From Antilocapra americana (taxonomy: Eukaryota; Chordata; Mammalia; Artiodactyla; Antilocapridae), in the NCBI GenBank assembly GCA_007570785.1, contig ML662442.1, positions 33,155,909 through 33,219,908 on the forward strand: a stretch of DNA of 64,000 nt, given 5' to 3'. Below, one piece after another: positions 12,629-24,322 of this stretch (position 1 is the first letter of the stretch; each line of letters starts with the position of its first letter). Both the position numbers and the translations under genes were made by a program. The notes below the pieces were generated by a model. It was given only the letters and a program-made list of their open reading frames with translations. It had not been told where the DNA came from and did not search any database.

Positions 12629-13342
12629 GGATGTGGAGAAAAGGGAACTCTCTTACACTGTTGGTGGGATTGCAAACTAGTACAGCCACTATGGAAAACA
12701 GTGTGGAGGTTCCTTAAAAAACTGCAAATAGTCCTGCCATATGACCCAGCAACCCCACTGTTGGGCATATACACCGAGGAAACCAGAATTGAAAGAGCCA
12801 CGTGTACCCCAAAGTTCATCGCTGCTTTATTTACAATAGCCAGGACATGGAAGCAACCTAGATGCCCGTCAACGGACGAATGGATAAGAAAGCTGTGGTA
12901 CATATACACAATGGAATATTACTCAGCATTAAGGAAAAATTAATTTGAATCAGTTCTACTCAGATGGACGAAACTGGAGCCCATTATCCAGAGTGAAGTA
13001 AGCCAGAAGCAAAAACAACAATACAGTATATTAACGCATATATATGGAATTTAGAAAGACGGTAATGAGAACCCAACATGCGAGACAGCAAAAGGAACGC
13101 AGATGTATAGAATAGACTCGTGGCCTCTGTGGATGAGGGAAAGGGTGGGATGATATGGGAGAATGGCATTGAAACATGTTAATTATCATATGTCTAAGCA
13201 ATAGCCGGCCCAGGATTGATGCTTGGGACTGGTGCAACGAGATTTCCCGGGGGGAGGGAGGAGGGAGGGGGGTTCTGGAGGGGGAGCATATGTAAACCCA
13301 TGGTGATATCATGTCATTGTTTGGCAAAACTAATAAAAAAAA
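12629..13342 (+). mobile_element. Ruminant L1 3' end nested in BovB
   Basis: Sense L1 3' end: the last ~100 codons of ORF2 (to a stop at 12941-12943), the 3' UTR with a G-rich tract near 13245-13275, and a tail entering a poly-A run that is cut by the assembly gap. The 5' junction falls in the BovB motif attgaaaagcagag at about 12618-12630. Confidence 0.93.
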
Positions 13343-13442
13343 NNNNNNNNNNNNNNNNNNNNNNNNNNNNNNNNNNNNNNNNNNNNNNNNNNNNNNNNNN
13401 NNNNNNNNNNNNNNNNNNNNNNNNNNNNNNNNNNNNNNNNNN
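13343..13442. other. Assembly gap (100 N)
   Basis: Exactly 100 N, the usual placeholder for a gap of unknown size. It falls at the L1 poly-A tail and the return to BovB. By comparison with the BovB copy at 27283-27436, about 150 bp of BovB plus the second L1 target duplication are hidden here. Confidence 0.99.
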
Positions 13443-13772
13443 GAGTCCCTTGGACTGCAAGGAGATCCAACCAGTCCATCCTAAAGGACATCAGTTCTAG
13501 GTGTTCATTGGAAGGACTGATATTAAAGCTGAAACCCCAATACTTTGGCCACCAGATGCAAAGAATTGACTCATTTGAAAAGACCCTGATGCTGGGAAAG
13601 ATTGAGGGCAGGAGGAGAAGGGGATGACAAAGGATGAGATGGTTGGATGGCATCACTGACTCAATGGACATGGGTTTGGGTGGACTCCGGGAGTTAGTGA
13701 TGGACAGGGAGCCCTGGCATGCTGCAGTTCATGGGGTCACAAAGAGTTGGACACGACTGAGCGACTGAACTG
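13443..13772 (+). mobile_element. BovB LINE 3' end (3' half of the split element)
   Basis: BovB 3' end in sense orientation, beginning gagtcccttggactgcaagg and ending with the tail gactgagcgactgaactg. The 9-bp duplication at 13773-13781 ties it to 11812-12628. Confidence 0.95.
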
Positions 13773-13781
13773 AATATGGCT

Positions 13782-14403
13782 TTCTCAGACTGGATACAGA
13801 GAGAACTGTCTGACAGGGCAATAAATCAAGGATGTAGCTTCCTAAGGGTCTTAACTAAATATGTTTTTACAATTAAGTTAGCCCTTGAACTTAAATATTT
13901 TTAATACTAAAAATATTTATCATATATACATAACATATATAACTAATCACTACACATTGACACACTAGTAGAAAAGTATATCCTGTATAATCATTTTTTA
14001 ACACATGTATTTTATGTCAAGGATGAGTTAGAGAAAAACTGACAGATACATCACCTTTTCATTGTTGGACTTCAATCATTTCCAAGAATCTTAAAATTAT
14101 ATTTATTTTTTTTGCATATAAGCACAAAGTGTGAACAACCAGCCTCCTACTTCTTCCAGAGGGCATACTCCCATTTAAGTTATAATCTTCCTCTTACTCT
14201 TAACATGTAAATCCTATTTGTGAAGATCTTAATCAATTATATATAAAGTAAATTACATACATAGTAAAGCTATAAAATTTCATGAGATTCAATCCAGAAA
14301 TCACTTATCATGAAGACACTGGCTTTCCAATATGCATAACTGAAGTACCCTGGTATGTATCAGTGTACCCACACACATTAGTCCCACTCCCCTCTCACTA
14401 TTT
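13782..14403. other. Nothing recognised
   Basis: AT-rich DNA with no supported feature. Confidence 0.4.
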
Positions 14404-15702
14404 CAGTTCAGTTCAGTCACTCAATCATGTCTGACTCTTTGCAAACTCATGGACTGAAGCACACCAGGCCTCCCTGTCCATCACCAACTCCTGGAGTTTA
14501 CTCAAACTCATGTCCATTGAGTCGTGATGCCATCTTCAACCACTTTATCCCCTGCCATACCCTTCTCTTCCCACCTTCAATCTTTACCAGCATCAGGGTC
14601 TTTTCAAATGAGTCAATTCTTTGCAGCTGGTGGCCTAAGTATTGGAGTTTTGGCTTCAGTATCAGTCATTCCAGCGAATATTCAGGACTGATTTCCTTTA
14701 GGATGGACTAGTTGGATCTCCTTACAGTCCAAGGGACTCTCAAGAGTATTCTCCAACACCACAGTTCAAAAGCATCAATTCTTTAGCTCTCAGCTTTCTT
14801 TATAGTCCAACTCACACATCATACATGACTACTGGTAAAACTATAGCTTTGACTAGATGGACCTTTGTCGGCAAAGTAATGTCTCTGCTTTTTAATGTGC
14901 TGTCTAGGTCGGTCATAACTTTCTTTCCAAGGAGCAAGTGTCTTTTAATTTCATGGCTGCAAACACCATCTGCAGTGATTTTGGAACCCCCCAAAATAAA
15001 GTCAGCCACTGTTTCCACTGTTTCCCAATCTATTTGCCATGAAGTGATGGGACCAAATGCCATGATCTTAGTTTTCTGAATGTTGAGTTTTAAGCCAACT
15101 GTTTCACTCTCCTGTTTCACTTTCATCAAGAGGCTCTTTAGTTCTTCTTCACTTTCTGCCATACTGGTACTGTTATCTGCACATCTGAGGTTATTGTATT
15201 TCTTGCAAAAACCTGACTCCAGCTTGTGCTTCATCCAGCCCAGCATTTCTCATGGTGTACTGTGCATATAAGTTAAATAAGCAGGGTGACAATATATAGC
15301 TTTGACATATCCCTTTTCTGATTTGGAACCAGTCTGTTGTTCCATGTCCAGTTCTAACTGTTGCTTCCTGACCTGCATACAGATTTCTCAGGAGGCAGGT
15401 CAGGTGGTCTGGTAGTTCCATCTCTTGAAGAATTTTCCACAGTTTGTTGTGATACACACAGTCAAAGGCTTTGGCATAGTCAATAAAGCAGAAATACATG
15501 GTTTTTTGGAACTCTCTTGCTTCTTCGATAACACAGCGTATGTTAGCAATTGTATCTCTGGTTTCTCTGCCTTTCTAAATCCAGCTTTAACATCTGCAAG
15601 TTTACGGTTCACATACTGTTGTAGCCTGGCTTGGAGAATTTTGAGCATTACTTCGCTAGTGTGTGAGATGAGTAGAATTGTGCATTAGTTTGAGCATTAT
15701 TA
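14404..15702 (-). mobile_element. BovB LINE, ~1.3 kb of 3' half
   Basis: A continuous minus-strand BovB running from the 3' tail (tcagttcagttcagtcactc) through the C-terminal region to the reverse transcriptase fingers. Two minus-strand frames (14812-15246, 144 residues; 15191-15499, 102 residues) carry recognisable polymerase text, broken by shifts; the YADD box reads CADN. No clean target duplication was found, so the 15702 end is approximate. Confidence 0.93.
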
Positions 15703-17204
15703 TAGTATCACTGTTTTATTTCTGCTAATTTAACATTTGATTCTAAAATTTCAGACTGTCATAAAATGGGTTGCTATTTTCCAAAAAATTGCATGAGAAT
15801 TCTCAAAGATTATGTTAGTACCCAAAAATATATTTTACTGTATTGGCATATCATGAACTATTTTTAGCTTTTGGTTATTGATAAAAAATTGTCAAAAAGT
15901 CTACCATGAATTTACAATGCTCTGTAGTATAGAATGATAATCTCTGAGTTCCTGCTGTACCTAATAGATGTTTACAAATTAAATTCAAGGTATCATACCC
16001 TTGTGTATATATATAATCATGAAGATCAAGGGAAATGGATTAAAGGAAGACAATGATTAAATTTTATTAAGGGACAAATGCCCCACCCCAGATCTGCCTC
16101 TTATACCTTAACATTCTTCCTCAGTGATTCCAACTTTATCCACCTTTGACTTTTTCAATGTTGACGTGAGTACCAAAGCAAACCAGCCATATATACCAAA
16201 TACATTTGGGCAATAGCACCATTTAGGGCCAATGAAAGCTTGCTGGTGGCAAAATAATGATCATTTAAGAATTCAACCAAAGGTCATATCAAGATTTGCA
16301 TTAATAATCCATTTATTAGGCTTCCTCAAGGACTTTACTTCCTCTTTAGAGCCTCTATTGTCTATATTCAATGTAGAACACACAAAAAGAGATGCACAGA
16401 GACCTACTCACTACTTTGGTTCCCCAAAATCTTTACTATAATAACCTTGGTAGACAAGAGGGTATCCTAGTTTGGCAATCTCTCTTTCTACTTCTTTCTC
16501 TCTCTCTCTCATTCTGATATATTTATATTATTTACATCTGTAATAAACACCACACAACTACTCATAATACCTTGAAGGAATATTTAAATAAATTGAAAGC
16601 TGATAAACAAATATAGCTAAAATGACTGAGCCCTATATTTTACAAAAAAAAAAACCTGCAATGTGCTGAACTTGTCAATGTTACAAATTCTATATAATAG
16701 AGGATCACAGTTTTCAATTTCTCTTTAGTGAGGAGCAAGGGGTAAATGTTAAGCAGGTGACTGAGTCTATTTTCCTGTCCAGTCCCCCTGGATGCCCACG
16801 GTCTGTAGTTCCATGTAGCCAGTTTTGCTTCAGAACCTGTATGACTACCAACATTACTGTTCTCTTTTTATGCATTCTAGGAATAGTTGATGCATATTCT
16901 CAATCATGGTGATATATGCTGTGCTGGGAGTAGGTATAGTATGGGTGTTAATGGGTGTGATATGGGGTACAGTGGGATACGAGCTTTTTTTTTTTTTTCA
17001 GATTTCTTAATTTGTTAGCTGAGAGTTTCCAACCAGTCTCCATTTGGGCAGAACCATGATGTATCCTGTGAAATAGCACTGAATATTCTTTCAGTTGCTG
17101 CTTAATCCTTTCATATCCCATTACATGTCAGCTACATTTTCAGAACATACTTTAAAGCTTTATAAAATCAGAAAAGCATTGGGATAAAAGAGATAATATA
17201 TAGC
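15703..17204. other. Unrecognised DNA with CT repeat and poly-T
   Basis: No gene found. Contains a short (CT)n tract at about 16492-16511 and a T run at about 16986-16999. The rest is AT-rich. Confidence 0.4.
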
Positions 17205-17410
17205 AAAAATCACAGGCTCTAGAATCAAATACATGGTTTGATTTTAGAGTCACCAATTGCCAGTTATACTAACCAAAGAAAGTTGCTGATCTCTGTTTTC
17301 TCATCTCTTAAACTTCATAAGACCTAACTTTTTTAGTAAGGGTTAATTGAAAAAAGTATGAAGCAAATCATGTCAGGCATGAAGTAAACACTATGAAAAA
17401 GTTAGCTTTA
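17205..17410 (+). repeat. MIR SINE remnant
   Basis: Diverged MIR. The order is caggctctagaatcaaatac near the 5' end, tctgttttctcatctcttaa in the core, then catgtcaggcatgaagtaaa in the tail. Confidence 0.5.
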
Positions 17411-18032
17411 TTTGCACTGTAAGTTTCTTTAGCAGAAAGGGACATTAAGAAAGCTTTTATTTAGGTCCTTTCCTTAGTAGTTGACAAATGTTAAATAAGA
17501 GAATGTAGAAGACAAGCATTAGACAGGGACTTCTGATCTCTCAGGTCAGTGCTTCTTCCCTTTGGTCAGTTTATTACTTTACTATATAAAGACCTATATT
17601 GTTCTTCAATTGCTATCTTTCTGTTGAAATTGATTCATCAATTCAAAATGTACCTAAAGCCAATTCACATAATATTTCTTTAGTAGTCTAAACAGTCTAG
17701 CACAATGCCGACCATATAGCAAATTCTCAATAAATAGTTGTGTGCATCTTGCTAATAGAATGAGTAAAGCACTTTTCACTATGGATGTCATTCATCTATT
17801 TTTTAAATATGCTTCCTAGTTAATTTTAATGCCCATCTTGGTAAAGGGTTCCTGCCATGCCAGTCTGCTTAAGTAATTTTATTCCCCTTTTGTATCCCAA
17901 CCCAAACAATGTCTGATTCAAAAAATATACTAAATATAAAAGTGTAGTTTAGAAATCCTAAACTATTGCTTCTTCATCCACTTCTCACTTCAATTTTAAA
18001 ATGCCTAAGTCTGAATCACAATAGTCTGAATA
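17411..18032. other. Mostly unrecognised; possible L2 tail
   Basis: The only hint is an L2/MIR-like tail at about 17695-17745 (agcacaatgccgaccatata then caataaatag). Nothing else was recognised. Confidence 0.35.
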
Positions 18033-18117
18033 TAGTGCATTGGCCCAAAAGCTCCTTCAGGTTTTCCAATAAGATGTTACAGAAAAACTCTAACAAACCA
18101 TTTGACCAACCCAATAT
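18033..18117. mobile_element. Mariner-type MITE
   Basis: A short palindromic element. The left arm (attggcccaaaagctccttc) and the right arm (caaaccatttgaccaaccca) are imperfect inverted repeats of the mariner terminal type that reads ggttggccaaaaagtt in other copies, including the half copy at 38106. The arms are separated by only a short centre, so it is a non-autonomous deletion product. Confidence 0.75.
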
Positions 18118-18389
18118 CTATTAAAGGAAGATATTCTATCCAGTTTCATTATCTAAAGTACATTCCATGCTTTATCAGTTGCCCTCATATATGTCTATCA
18201 TATCATCAAGACTTTCAAACATTCTATTTGGCTACAGTCTAGTTCAAGGTACAGTGAGTATTATTTTTCTTTGTAATTATTCAAAGTATTCTAATCAGTA
18301 GAATTAAAGTTATATTAGCCAATATAATATTATTATAGATTATATATAGATTACAAGTCACTGGTCGAACAAAAGGAGAATGATGGATC

Positions 18390-19332
18390 ACATAAAAAAA
18401 AAAAAGATACACTATGTCCAAGGGCAAATAAGAAGCCCCAGCAAGACCACAGGAGAGGCTAAATCTCCTTTAGAATCAAACCACATACCTGCCAGAGACC
18501 CTCGGAGGCCTCAAACAAAACCTTGTGCACACCAATACCCAGGAAAAAGGAGCTGTGACCCCACAAGAGATTGTCCCAGACTTGCCTGGGAGTGTCCAGG
18601 AGTCTCTAGAGGAGGTGTGGGTCGGTGGTGTCCTGCTGCAGGGTTGGGGGCAGTGAGTGTAAAAGTACATGCACGGGTTCTTTAGAAGGAGGTCTCCATT
18701 ATCTTCATTACCTCCAGAGTTTGGTCTCCACCATAGTTTGGTCTCAGGTCAAACAACAGGGAGGGAACACAGCCCTGCCCATCAATAGAAAATTAGACTA
18801 AAGATTTACTGAGCATGGTCCTGCCCATCAGAACAAGTCCCAGTTTCCCTCTCAGTTCTCCCATCAGGAAGCTTCCATGCATCTCTTATCTTTACCCATC
18901 AGAGGGCAGACAGACTGAAAACCACAATCACAGAAAACTAATGAAAGTGATCACATGGACCACAGCCTCATCTAATTCAATGAAACTATGAGTCATGCCA
19001 TGTAGGGCTACCCAAGACGGAACAGTCATGGTGAAGAGTTCTGAAAAAACGTGGACCCCTGGAGAAGGGAATGGAAAACCAGTTCAGTATTCTTGCCTTA
19101 AGGACTCCATGAACAGTATGAAAAGTCAAAAAGATAGGACACTGAAGGATGAACTCCCCAGGTCAGTCGGTGCCCAATATGCTACTGGAGAAGAGTGGAG
19201 AAATAACTCCAGAAAGAATCAAGAGATGGAACCAAAGTGAAAACAAAGTGTCCATTGTGGATGTGACTGGTGATGGAAGTAAAGTCCGATGCTGTAAGAA
19301 AAATATTTCATAGGAACCTGGAATATTAGGTC
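18390..19332 (+). mobile_element. BovB LINE 5' region
   Basis: Matches the 5' region of the long BovB at 43430-44210 in order: the tract gaccccacaagagattgtcc (about 18556), agggagggaacacagccctg (about 18759), gaagcttccatgcatctctt (about 18869) and ggacactgaaggatgaactc (about 19136). The copies differ by several indels. It stops abruptly at 19332 against an inverted BovB piece. Confidence 0.88.
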
Positions 19333-20165
19333 CAGTTCTAATTATTGCTTCTTGACCTGCATACAGATTTCTTAGGAAACAGGTCAGGTGGTCTGGTATT
19401 CCCATTTCTTTCAGAATTTTTCACAGTTTGTTGTGATCCACACAGTCAAAGGCTTTGGCATAGTCAATAAAGCAAAAACAGATGTTTTCCTGGAACTCTC
19501 TTGCTTTTTCAATGACCCAGTGGATGTTGGCAATTTGAACTCTGGTTCCTCTGCATTTTCTAAATTCAGCTTGAACATCTGGAAGTTCACAGTTCATGTA
19601 CTGTTGAAGCCTGGCTTGGAGAATTTTGAGCATTACTTTACTAGCATGAGAGATGAGTGAAATTGTATGGTACTTTTAACATTCTTTGGCATTGCCTTTC
19701 TTTGGGATTGAAATGAAAACTGACCATTTCGAGTCCTGTGGCCACTGCTGAGTTTACACACTCGCCACATCATCTTTTAGGATTTGAAACATCTCAACTG
19801 GAATTCCATCACTTCCACTAGCTTGGTTCGTAGTGATGTTTCCTAAGGCCCACTTGACTTCACATTCCAGGATGTCTGGCTCTAGGTGAGTGATCACACC
19901 ATCGTGGTTATCTTGGTCCTAAAGATCTTTTTTGTACAGTTCTTCTGTGTATTCTTGCCACCTCTTAATATCTTCTGCTTCTGTTAGGTCCATATCATTT
20001 CTGTCCTTTATTGTTTTATATGTTTTCATGAAATGTCCCCTTGGTATCTCTAATATTCTTGAAAAGATCTCTAGTCTTTCCCATTCTATTGTTTTCCTCT
20101 GTTTCTTTGCATTGATTGCTGAGGAAGACTTTCTTATCTCTCCCTGCTTGTCTTTGCAATTTTGC
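19333..20165 (-). mobile_element. BovB LINE middle and reverse transcriptase (inverted)
   Basis: Minus-strand BovB from mid-element through the reverse transcriptase fingers. The minus-strand frame at 19421-19633 contains FIDYAKAFDCVDHNKL. It ends near 20165, where similarity stops. The 3' end and tail of this BovB are absent. Its orientation is opposite to the 5' region next to it. Confidence 0.9.
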
Positions 20166-21020
20166 AGGTGTCATTATATTATTTATTGAAGACTAAATGC
20201 CATAGTATGTCATATCCCAAATTTTAATTTCACTCTCAATCACTTTATCCATTAAACCTGCTTGCACTGCATCCATTGGACCTTTCTTGTAGTTCTTATT
20301 ATATATAGCCACAGCTGACTGTCTTTTGTTCTCTCTCAGCCAATTTTTATTGTCTTTCCTCCATCTCTGGTTTACCTTCACCATACTGTTTACCAACCTC
20401 ACAGGTCATAGCTTATGGAATTACAGACAGTAGCTGCTCCTAAATGCTCTCTTACTATAAGTCTCATATCTATCTTGTTCAGTTTTTGTGAAACACGGCT
20501 TAGGTGATAAAGACATTAGGGCCTAAATGATGAAACTGATATTTTAGCCTAACATTGGACAATGCACTGCAGATGTTTACCTATGCTTAGGGCAGTCTTG
20601 TTTTGCTTCTTCCTAGAAGTTCAGATTAGAAGTTAGAATGTTAGTGATGACACTGATATTTTTATTAAAACCTTCATCCAACAGTTGTTGAGACAAAGAT
20701 TGATTCACAGACTTACTAAAGTTTATTCTGCTAGTCAGTGACAGATCTTGAACAGATGGGGACCATGGGGTCCCCATCTCCTTCACCACACAGATTTGAC
20801 ACTATAATATATTATGAAATTTGGTGTAAGTAGGATTGAACAGTTATGGATAGGAAATGTTTATTGTATAAATACTTATTTGGACTTGTGAAAATTTATT
20901 ACAAACCCACCCTCACAAAATAGGAGATTTTAATAATAGCCAGAGGCACAAATAGGTTAATTTAACCAAGAACACACATCTCATTAATATCTTTATGAAG
21001 CAAATAATGTCCAATTTATA
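20166..21020. other. Nothing recognised
   Basis: No named repeat or gene recognised. A minus-strand 69-residue frame at 20193-20402 has a basic, low-complexity make-up and no recognisable match. Confidence 0.4.
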
Positions 21021-21022
21021 TA

Positions 21023-21507
21023 CAGGCATATCTCATTTTATCACGATTCACTTAACTGCTTTTGGCAGATACAGAATTTTTTTAAACTGAAAGTTTTGGC
21101 AACTCTGTGTCAAACAAGGCTATTTGCTCCACTTTCCTATCAGCATTTGCTCATTTTTTGTCTCTGTATCATATTATGGTAATCTCACAATATTTCAAAG
21201 TTTCATTATTATTATATTTGTTATGATGATCTGTGATCAGTGATTTTCAGCGCTACTACTGCAAAGAGATTGCAACTCACTGGAGGTTCAGATGACAGTT
21301 AACAGCTTTTAGCAACAAAGTATTTTTTTAATTAAGGTGTGCACATTGTCATTTTAATATACAATGCTATTTCACACTTAATAGACTACAACATAGTGCA
21401 AGCATAATTTTTATATGCACTGGGATAAATCTGTGTGACTTTATTGCGATACTCACTTTATTGCAGTGGTCTGGAACCAAACTCACAATATCTTTGAGGT
21501 ATGCCTA
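21023..21507. mobile_element. Tigger-type DNA transposon, internally deleted
   Basis: A 485-bp element with terminal inverted repeats: the left end caggcatatctcattttatc and the right end tttgaggtatgccta (one base off the perfect partner of caggcata). A TA duplication at 21021-21022 and 21508-21509 fits the TcMar-Tigger target. The interior (tgctcattttttgtctctgt; tcttttattgc-like terminal text) follows the family order. No transposase frame remains, so it is a MITE-like copy. Confidence 0.88.
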
Positions 21508-21987
21508 TATTTTACTGCTATTTGCCTAAGCTGCTTTCCTAAAATTTCCAAAATCAGATCAGAATTATTAGTATCATTTTACACAATGGTTTAAAATAAA
21601 GGCAAATATATAGTGAAAGCAAAGGACAGGGAAATGGACATTTTGAGAAGTGCTGAAACAAGCCTCTCTCAAAATCTACCTAAAAATGTTGAGCTGTGAA
21701 ACTACAGAAACAATATTTATTTTTTCAACTGCAGTGAGAGTCATGCAGTTTCTTCCAAGGATCTGTAAACATTCTTGAGGGTGGTCTATCACCAAAATTC
21801 ATTCCCTTAGCACTTTCCATACCCTAGCAACTTGCCACTTAATGTTAAAGATATTATCTGGTACATGTGAATGCTTATAATTTCGAAAACTTGACAAAAT
21901 GGAAATTATCATGTTCAAATAAAAAGTGAAATAAATAAAATATGAAAAGTGATACCATAATATACAGAAAAGCCAAACTAATGAATA

Positions 21988-22060
21988 TAAAGAAGAAAAG
22001 AGAGAGAGAGAAGAGACAGAGAGAGATGCAGAGAAAGAAAGAGGGAGAAAAAGAAGACAA
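21988..22060. repeat. (GA)n purine-rich tract
   Basis: About 70 bases nearly all A and G, with runs of gagaga broken by single substitutions. Confidence 0.8.
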
Positions 22061-22872
22061 CCAGTTCAGAAGGATAAAACTCAGTTTACTGTGATTTATC
22101 TGTTTTTCTATCTACAGGCAAATGCTTTATATATACATCTCTCTTGAAGAACATATAAAATAAATCCTTTACTATCTCACAGAAATGTCATGAGAACTAA
22201 AGGAATAAATCTCTTAATGTGGAATAAATCAGGCTTTGACGAACTATGTTATCAAAATTCCTAAACAAAACTGAAGAGGCTAGTATAAAAAAAAAAAGCA
22301 GAGATGATTGTAGATAAATAACAAATACAGATATATAAGCCAGTTGAAAAGAAAGTTTTCTATTAAAAAACTGTTATTCCATTAAATCTAAAATCCACTA
22401 TTAGAGTTCAGCAATTTACCTGTAGAAGATGATGGTGATTTTTATTTTGATATTAGTTTTGATATGATAAAAATGCAAACAAAATAACAGATCAGTCAAC
22501 TGAGATAACCTCAATTTATAAAATATAAGTCTATAGATTATTATAGGTTATTTTTCCAAAGAAGAAATTATGAAGAGGAGGGGGGATAACAGAGGGATTA
22601 AGTGTATATATCATATAAAGCTATGATGTGAAAGTTATTAAATCATACCAGACAGTATGCAAAGAAAAAATGTTGACACAATCCCAACAAACATTAGCTG
22701 ACATCACATATGGGAGGGTTATTATGTATTCTGGCAAGAGAATATTCTAAAAAACTGAACATTAAACACTAGAAGCTCAAAACCCAATTAATAAATGGTG
22801 GCATATTTTTTAATGACTTTCACTTTTATCCCCTCCTTAAACAGGATCATATACAAAAAGCATAAGATAAAA

Positions 22873-22919
22873 ACATACACACAGACGCGTGCACACAGAC
22901 ACACATACACACACACACT
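22873..22919. repeat. (CA)n microsatellite, interrupted
   Basis: CA dinucleotide tract (cacacagacgcgtgcacaca and onward) broken by G substitutions. Confidence 0.8.
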
Positions 22920-23726
22920 CATCACCAGACCCGGGCTTTCCAAGGAGACTTAGGCACAGGTGTCTATATGCTGTGAATCTGATGGCAGTGGTCCTACTTC
23001 TTGCCTCCTCTTTGCTGAAGCCTTTCTCTTCTGACCCTTCCTATAATCCATGTACTGAGAAAGCATAAATACCTTGTTATAGAGATACTGAATTTAGAAC
23101 ACATATTCCACTGTAATTGTTTGTATTTTCATTTTGTATATGTATACCTTATGTTAAAATTTTAATTATAGATAACTGCATTTATCCTATTATATATAAT
23201 ATATAACTTCCCTTATAATACTTTATATTGATAATGATATATTCGCATCTAGATGTAGCATGTATATGCATGTGTGTACATACACATATGTACACATATA
23301 TATACATGTTCCTGTAACGGTTCCTCACTTATTTGTGAGTTCTTTAAAGAAAAGACTAAATTTCATTCAATTATTTAAGTACACACTGAATAATAATTTA
23401 AAGAATGAATAGGTGGTAGGCACTGGTCTGTTTTTTCTCATTTTGATATAAAACCCAGCACTCACAGTGAGTTAGGTATGATATTTAAAACTTTGACCTG
23501 ACATATGTTTAATCACTTCTTCATGCTGAAGAGTTCTTTCTTTTCAAAAATACTCCCTCTGTTAATTTTCTTTCTTAGTTTTTAAAAATTATTCTGTGTG
23601 CTTAAAAGTTTAGAAGTGTTTCATAGATAACTCAGGTATCACTCCAGAAAAGAAAAGCCTACAAACACATTATATAGATAAATATATAAAGGCTAAAGTC
23701 TTTGACTAAAGATATATACTTCTGGT

Positions 23727-24322
23727 TTTTGACTATGGCAAAGCCTTTGACTGTGTGGATCACAACAAACTGTGGAAAATTCTTCAAGAGACGGAACTAC
23801 CAGACCACCTGACCTGCCTCCTGAGAAATCTGTATGCAGATCAGGAAGCAACAGTTAGAACTGGACATGGAACAACCGACTGGTTCCAAATCAGAAAAGG
23901 GATATGTCAAAGATATATATTGTCACCCTGCTTATTTAACTTATATGGAGAGTACATCAAGAGAAATGATGGGCTGGAGGAAGCACAAGCTGGAATCAAG
24001 ATTGCCGGGAGAAACATCAATAACCTCAGATATGCAAATGACACCACCCTTATGGCAGAAAGTAAAGAAGAACTAAAGAGCCTCCTGAGGAAAGTGAAAG
24101 AGGAGAGTGAAAAGGTTGGCTTAAAACTCAACATTCAGAAAAATAAGATCACAGCATCTGGTCCCATCACTTCATGGCAAATAGATGGAGAAGCAATAGA
24201 AACAGTGACAGATTTTATTTTAGGGAGCTCCAAAATCACTGCAGATGGTGACTGCAGTCATGAAATTACTACTTGGAAGAAAAGTTATGACCAACTGAGA
24301 CAGCATATTAAAAGGCAGACAC
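23727..24322 (+). mobile_element. BovB LINE reverse transcriptase (5' part of element split by the TMX3 retrocopy)
   Basis: Sense BovB reverse transcriptase. The frame 23755-24357 (200 residues) carries polymerase text, with the catalytic box as YAND instead of YADD. It ends in the motif tattaaaaggcagacac at 24306-24322, just where the TMX3 retrocopy begins. The rest of this BovB resumes at 27283, after the retrocopy poly-A. Confidence 0.92.

Larger units (their letters stand above)
21510..23726. other. Unrecognised DNA with simple repeats
   Basis: AT-rich DNA. It holds a purine-rich GA tract (about 21988-22060), an interrupted (CA)n tract (about 22873-22919) and an alternating TG/TA tract (about 23262-23312). 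No gene was found. Confidence 0.5.

Noticed and set aside
18380..18685. A 101-residue frame starting MMDHIKKKKIHYV
   Set aside because: It lies across the BovB 5' region and an A-rich run; the same region in the 43.4 kb copy is not open in this frame.
21988..23312. Possible CRISPR-like or other spaced repeat array
   Set aside because: Only simple GA, CA and TG/TA tracts; no spaced identical repeats.
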